From positions 1 to 17,439 of the forward strand of contig DKMV01000360.1 in the NCBI GenBank assembly GCA_002469605.1: DNA of 17,439 nt, written 5' to 3'. Below, piece after piece: positions 14,193-17,439 of the stretch. This stretch comes from Leclercia sp. UBA7405 (GTDB lineage Bacteria > Pseudomonadota > Gammaproteobacteria > Enterobacterales > Enterobacteriaceae). The notes under the pieces were generated by a model. That model searched no databases. It worked only from the letters and a program-made list of their open reading frames with translations, and was not told where the DNA came from. Position numbers and translations under genes: made by a program. The number at the start of each line of letters is the position of its first letter. The first letter of the stretch is position 1.

Positions 14193-15368
14193 TTAAAGTT
14201 GCAATAACTCAGGTTGCTCAGGAAGTCTGGCGATATAAAGCGCTGGCTTGCCGTCTTTATCAGAGCTAAACAGCACCGCTTTATCATCCGGGGTAAAAGA
14301 CGGATGCGGGTGGGTCACCTGACGGCTGTTCGCCACCGTCGCCCAGGAGGTGTCGTGACGGGCCACGCGGAAGCAGGCTTTTTTCGCCACGTCGAAAGCA
14401 TAGAGATAAGGATCGTTATCGATGGTGTAACCGCTGGTATCTTTTACGTCCACCGGCGTGCCGGAGCCGTCGCCTACCAGCAGGGTGCCATTGAAGTTGC
14501 TCATCAGATGAGAGCAGGCGGGCATCTGCATCACCGCCTCATTGATACCGGTGTCGGGGTTAAAGCTGTAAATGGTGCGGCCCTGTTTACCTTTCAGGTA
14601 AGAGACGTAGACCAGCGCCGAGCCGTTCGGGACCCAGAACTCGTGGGTGCAGCTTTCCCCTTCGGCGTGCTCTTTAACCTTGCGCACATTGCTGCCGTCT
14701 TCATTGACCAGCCACATGCGCGCATCCACCAGGTCGTGCGGGCCTTCATGGCAGAAGGCGACGGTACTGTCGTCGAACGGGCGATAGATAGGGTGGCCAA
14801 GCCAGTTCTTCTCTTCGTGGATCGTGCGGCTTTCGCCGGTCTGCAGATCGACACGCAGCAGGCGGCAGTGTGGCCCCTTATGGAAAAAGTCGTGGAAGAT
14901 TTGCCAGTCGTTGAGCGGCGTCCAGTCGCTTTTGGCAATTTCGATGCCCACCAGTTTGGTGCAGTCGCTGTTGGCAACCCAGGTGCCGTAGCCCACCCAG
15001 TCGTCGCTCACGCGGTACACTTCACGCTCTTCCAGGGTTTGCAGGTTCACTTCCCGCAGGGTGCGATCGTTTTTCACGTAATAGAGGGATTTATCATCCG
15101 GCGACAGGAAGCCGCCAAAGGTGTTGTCTCCCGCCCCTTCGGTCAGCTGGATAGCTTCGGCCTTCTTTAGATCCAGCAGATAGTAATTCCAGTGACCGTC
15201 GAACTCGCCGGCAAACAGCAGGTGGCTGCCATCATTAAAAAAGCACTTCTGATAGAAGTAGTTACGGTGACACGTTACTTCCGGGGGAGTCAGGCGGGTT
15301 ACTTCCACGCCCGTATCCGGATCCTGGCTGACCTCATAGTTCAGCTTGACCCGCATACCTTTTGCCAT
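14193..15368 (-). CDS. ogl: Oligogalacturonate lyase (polysaccharide lyase family 22)
   Basis: This cytoplasmic lyase cleaves digalacturonate and unsaturated digalacturonate by beta-elimination, giving 5-keto-4-deoxyuronate, the substrate of KduI. The 391-residue protein is a seven-bladed propeller close to the Dickeya (388-residue) and Yersinia enzymes. The residues reported for Yersinia Ogl fall at identical numbers: catalytic base His242 (CTHEFW) and Mn ligands His287 (CSHLMS), Gln350, His353 and His355 (RQVTHPHPSF). CHEGPHDLVDARMW (206-219) is another family signature. The ATG has AAGGAG six bases upstream. It is divergent from kduI and convergent with kdgM. A KdgR-type box lies about 75-90 bases upstream. 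E. coli K-12 lacks this gene at the locus. Confidence 0.96.
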   Translation of the reverse strand: MAKGMRVKLNYEVSQDPDTGVEVTRLTPPEVTCHRNYFYQKCFFNDGSHLLFAGEFDGHWNYYLLDLKKAEAIQLTEGAGDNTFGGFLSPDDKSLYYVKNDRTLREVNLQTLEEREVYRVSDDWVGYGTWVANSDCTKLVGIEIAKSDWTPLNDWQIFHDFFHKGPHCRLLRVDLQTGESRTIHEEKNWLGHPIYRPFDDSTVAFCHEGPHDLVDARMWLVNEDGSNVRKVKEHAEGESCTHEFWVPNGSALVYVSYLKGKQGRTIYSFNPDTGINEAVMQMPACSHLMSNFNGTLLVGDGSGTPVDVKDTSGYTIDNDPYLYAFDVAKKACFRVARHDTSWATVANSRQVTHPHPSFTPDDKAVLFSSDKDGKPALYIARLPEQPELLQL

Positions 15369-15441
15369 GATGCGCTCCTTGGTATCGACAGCAGGGCAGA
15401 CGCCCTGAAAGAAACAAACGTTAAAAACCAGGTGTTAAATT

Positions 15442-15460
15442 ATCAAAACACCGTTTCATT
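15442..15460 (-). promoter_or_regulatory. Candidate KdgR box of ogl
   Basis: Minus strand: ATGAAAC-GGT-GTTTTGA (core 15457-15445), a near-perfect KdgR-type palindrome. It abuts the -10-like GATAAT and so would occlude RNA polymerase. Confidence 0.65.
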
Positions 15461-15482
15461 GTGTGTGACTGGTGGCGCACTT
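15461..15482 (-). promoter_or_regulatory. CRP-like site at the ogl promoter
   Basis: TGTGA-N6-GCGCA (15464-15479) has one perfect half. Its centre is about 40 bases upstream of the start implied by the GATAAT at 15444-15439, near the class II activator spacing. Confidence 0.35.
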
Positions 15483-15595
15483 CTGAAGAAAAGGGGGACG
15501 GAGTTATCTATCCCTCTTATTTATTATCCGTACAGAGATTTATACCCTTTATGGGTTATGGATATTAACTACCTGTAAATATTGAATATTTTATT

Positions 15596-15617
15596 TGATG
15601 TTAATTAGGTCACGTTA
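15596..15617. promoter_or_regulatory. CRP-like site upstream of kduI
   Basis: TGTTA (15599-15603), six bases, TCACG (15610-15614): 8 of 10 core matches. It lies about 138 bases upstream of the inferred kduI start, far for direct activation, so looping or action with a second site would be needed. Confidence 0.4.
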
Positions 15618-15685
15618 ATCTGTGGCCTGTCAACTCCCCGACAATCGTGATCGCAATTCCACTTCTGACATTAAGATGCAGAAAA

Positions 15686-15704
15686 AGTGAAACAACGTTT
15701 TAAA
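15686..15704 (+). promoter_or_regulatory. Candidate KdgR box upstream of the kduI promoter
   Basis: TGAAAC-AAC-GTTTTA (core 15689-15701) is a near-perfect KdgR-type palindrome just upstream of the kduI -35 hexamer. Confidence 0.65.
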
Positions 15705-15709
15705 TGTAA

Positions 15710-15738
15710 TTGAAAAGCCATTTCGCAGGGGATAGTAT
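15710..15738 (+). promoter_or_regulatory. Candidate kduI promoter
   Basis: TTGAAA (15710-15715) and TAGTAT (15733-15738) are 17 bases apart, implying a start near 15745. The pair is bracketed by two KdgR-like boxes. Confidence 0.55.
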
Positions 15739-15752
15739 GTGCTCATCACGAA

Positions 15753-15771
15753 AACGGAACATCGTTTTGTT
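15753..15771 (+). promoter_or_regulatory. Candidate KdgR box downstream of the kduI promoter
   Basis: GGAAC-ATC-GTTTTG (core 15756-15768) lies about 11-23 bases after the inferred kduI start, a position suited to a roadblock or to cooperative repression with the upstream box. Confidence 0.55.
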
Positions 15772-15813
15772 AATTATCCGGGCCGTTGGGTCTGAACAAT
15801 TCTGGAGGTTAAT

Positions 15814-16650
15814 GTGGAAGTCAGACAAAGCATCCACAGTGCGCATGCAAAAACGCTGGATACCCAGGGGCTGCGTAATGAGTTTTTAGTCGAAAAAGTG
15901 TTTGTCGCCGATCGGTACACCATGGTGTACAGCCACATTGATCGCATCATTGTTGGCGGCATTATGCCGGTGACCAGCACCGTCTCCGTGGGCGGCGAAG
16001 TGGGCAAACAGCTGGGCGTGAGCTACTTCCTGGAGCGTCGCGAGCTGGGCGTCATTAACATTGGCGGCCCGGGCACCATTACCGTTGACGGCCAGTGCTA
16101 TGAAATCGGCCACCGGGATGCCCTGTACGTAGGCAAGGGCGCCAAAGAGGTGGTGTTTGCCAGCGTTGATAGCGGCAAGCCGGCGAAGTTCTACTATAAC
16201 TGCGCCCCGGCACATACCACTTATCCGACCAAAAAAGTGACGCCGGCAGAGGTCTCCCCGGTCACTCTTGGCGATCCGCTCACCAGCAACCGCCGCACCA
16301 TCAACAAATATTTCGTTCCTGATGTGCTGGAAACCTGCCAGCTCAGCATGGGGCTGACCGAGCTTGAGCCGGGCAACCTGTGGAACACCATGCCGTGCCA
16401 TACCCATGAGCGCCGCATGGAAGTGTACTTCTATTTCAATATGGAAGAAGACGCCTGCGTATTCCACATGATGGGGCAGCCGCAGGAGACGCGCCATATC
16501 GTGATGCACAACGAGCAGGCGGTCATCTCTCCGAGCTGGTCAATCCACTCAGGCGTAGGCACCCGCGCGTACACCTTTATCTGGGGTATGGTGGGAGAAA
16601 ACCAGGTCTTTGATGACATGGACCACGTCGCGGTAAAAGATCTGCGCTAG
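15814..16650 (+). CDS. kduI: 5-dehydro-4-deoxy-D-glucuronate isomerase
   Basis: The cytoplasmic zinc isomerase converts 5-keto-4-deoxyuronate to 2,5-diketo-3-deoxygluconate in pectin breakdown. The 278 residues match E. coli KduI along the whole length. The cupin zinc ligands are present at the E. coli numbers: His196 and His198 ([12 protein letters not shown]), Glu203 and His245 (SWSIHSGVG). The start codon is GTG at 15814 with GGAGGT four bases upstream; the overlapping ATG two bases earlier is in another frame. The N-terminus [19 protein letters not shown] differs from E. coli only by Glu2 for Asp. It is followed 63 bases later by kduD and is probably cotranscribed with it, under the divergent control region shared with ogl. 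Confidence 0.97.
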   Translation: MEVRQSIHSAHAKTLDTQGLRNEFLVEKVFVADRYTMVYSHIDRIIVGGIMPVTSTVSVGGEVGKQLGVSYFLERRELGVINIGGPGTITVDGQCYEIGHRDALYVGKGAKEVVFASVDSGKPAKFYYNCAPAHTTYPTKKVTPAEVSPVTLGDPLTSNRRTINKYFVPDVLETCQLSMGLTELEPGNLWNTMPCHTHERRMEVYFYFNMEEDACVFHMMGQPQETRHIVMHNEQAVISPSWSIHSGVGTRAYTFIWGMVGENQVFDDMDHVAVKDLR

Positions 16651-16653
16651 TCG

Positions 16654-16691
16654 CAGGCAGATAAGCATAACTCTGCCTGTTGTTGACAGGC
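16654..16691 (+). repeat. Alternative hairpins between kduI and kduD
   Basis: CAGGCAGA (16654-16661) pairs perfectly with TCTGCCTG (16672-16679). The second arm also forms part of GCCTGT (16675-16680), which pairs perfectly with ACAGGC (16686-16691). The two hairpins share bases and exclude each other. No T run follows. They end 12 bases before the kduD ribosome site. Confidence 0.6.
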
Positions 16692-16713
16692 GCTGAACGA
16701 TTAAGGAACACAT

Positions 16714-17439
16714 ATGATTCTGGATGCATTCTCTCTGCAGGGTAAAGTGGCTGTGGTTACCGGTTGTGATACCGGTCTGGGCCAGGGCATGGCGGTAGGT
16801 CTGGCGGAAGCGGGCTGCGACATCGTGGGGATCAACATCGTTGAACCTGCTGAAACCATCGAGCGCGTAACCGCGCTGGGTCGTCGCTTCCTGAGCCTGA
16901 CTGCCGATCTGCGTAAAATCGACGCGATCCCGGAGCTGCTGGAGCGCGCCGTGGCCGAGTTCGGTAAAATCGACATCCTGGTGAACAACGCCGGTCTGAT
17001 CCGTCGTGAAGACGCGATTAACTTTAGCGAGCAGGACTGGGACGACGTGATGAACCTGAACATCAAGAGCGTCTTCTTTATGTCCCAGGCGGCGGCGAAG
17101 CACTTTATCGCCCAGGGTAACGGCGGCAAGATCATCAATATCGCCTCCATGCTCTCCTTCCAGGGCGGCATCCGCGTACCCTCTTACACCGCCTCCAAAA
17201 GCGGCGTAATGGGCGTAACCCGCCTGCTGGCAAACGAATGGGCGAAGCACAACATCAACGTGAACGCCATCGCGCCGGGCTATATGGCCACTAACAACAC
17301 CCAGCAGCTGCGCGCGGACGAACAGCGTAGCGCAGAGATCCTGGATCGTATTCCGGCGGGCCGCTGGGGTCTGCCATCCGATCTGATGGGGCCGGTTGTC
17401 TTCCTGGCCTCCGGTGCTTCTGACTACATCAACGGCTAC
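16714..17439 (+). CDS. kduD: 2-dehydro-3-deoxy-D-gluconate 5-dehydrogenase (3' end missing)
   Basis: This cytoplasmic short-chain dehydrogenase reduces 2,5-diketo-3-deoxygluconate to 2-keto-3-deoxygluconate with NAD(P)H, the last step before KdgK and Eda. The window ends after 242 codons without a stop; E. coli KduD has 253, so about 11 residues are missing. Visible SDR features are the cofactor loop TGCDTGLGQG (17-26, read from TGxxxGxG), NNAG (91-94) and the catalytic triad Ser145, Tyr158 and Lys162 (YTASK). PGYMATNNTQQLRADEQRS (about 189-207) and IPAGRWGLPSDL match the E. coli protein. The ATG at 16714 has AAGGA six bases upstream. It follows kduI in the same direction, with two alternative hairpins in the gap. 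Confidence 0.96.
   Translation, partial: MILDAFSLQGKVAVVTGCDTGLGQGMAVGLAEAGCDIVGINIVEPAETIERVTALGRRFLSLTADLRKIDAIPELLERAVAEFGKIDILVNNAGLIRREDAINFSEQDWDDVMNLNIKSVFFMSQAAAKHFIAQGNGGKIINIASMLSFQGGIRVPSYTASKSGVMGVTRLLANEWAKHNINVNAIAPGYMATNNTQQLRADEQRSAEILDRIPAGRWGLPSDLMGPVVFLASGASDYINGY

Larger units (their letters stand above)
15369..15813. promoter_or_regulatory. ogl-kduI divergent control region
   Basis: This 445-base region has no gene I can support; an open frame entering it from the strand opposite ogl is a shadow. It contains three KdgR-like boxes (listed separately), CRP-like sites at 15464-15479 (TGTGA-N6-GCGCA), 15599-15614 (TGTTA-N6-TCACG) and weakly 15646-15661 (CGTGA-N6-TTCCA), an ogl -10-like GATAAT (15444-15439, minus) and a kduI promoter pair at 15710-15738. 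Confidence 0.6.

Noticed and set aside
14214..15170. Plus-strand open frame of 318 residues opposite ogl
   Set aside because: It is antisense to ogl, whose catalytic residues are all in place; His- and Val-rich composition is that of a shadow frame.
15192..15578. Plus-strand frame of 128 residues entering the ogl-kduI gap
   Set aside because: Most of it is antisense to ogl, and the rest crosses the promoter and KdgR boxes; no ribosome site.
16549..17250. Minus-strand frame of 233 residues opposite kduI and kduD
   Set aside because: It spans the ends of two well-supported plus-strand genes and resembles no protein I know.

Overview
The window is chromosomal DNA from a member of the Enterobacteriaceae, close to the Enterobacter/Lelliottia/Klebsiella/Escherichia group. 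Most proteins align nearly end to end with E. coli K-12 proteins as I recall them, and much of the backbone order (lysS, idi, ygeR, glyU ... yqeG, yqeF, kduI, kduD) is the E. coli order. The exact genus cannot be set from sequence alone.

Layout. (1) 1-2718, housekeeping backbone: the 3' part of lysS, convergent idi, the LytM-type lipoprotein actS (ygeR), and tRNA-Gly(CCC) glyU. (2) 2719-9006, accessory cargo between glyU and yqeG, the site where E. coli carries the ETT2 type III secretion island. Here it holds an orphan globin-coupled diguanylate cyclase (dosC), a 1008-residue autotransporter with a proline-rich linker and a long AT-rich upstream region containing helically phased repeats, the small pair yjdI-yjdJ, and a GNAT acetyltransferase. 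(3) 9003-13057: amino acid permease yqeG, a PACE-type efflux protein divergent from a LysR regulator (an insertion relative to E. coli), and thiolase yqeF. (4) 13058-17439, oligogalacturonide catabolism: porin kdgM, oligogalacturonate lyase ogl, isomerase kduI and dehydrogenase kduD (cut by the window end).

How the genes work together. KdgM admits pectin oligomers across the outer membrane. Ogl cleaves the short oligomers to 5-keto-4-deoxyuronate, KduI isomerises this, and KduD reduces it to 2-keto-3-deoxygluconate. Four sites of the form RAAAC-N3-RTTTY lie at the kdgM, ogl and kduI promoters and fit the KdgR repressor box. CRP-like sites lie at spacings suited to activation. No inner-membrane oligogalacturonide transporter, pectate lyase or kdgR gene is present in the window.

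I see no CRISPR array, transposase, integrase or phage gene. The most unusual parts are the dosC/autotransporter cargo with its phased repeats, the coherent KdgR/CRP architecture, a near-consensus CRP site before yqeF, and two mutually exclusive hairpins between kduI and kduD.
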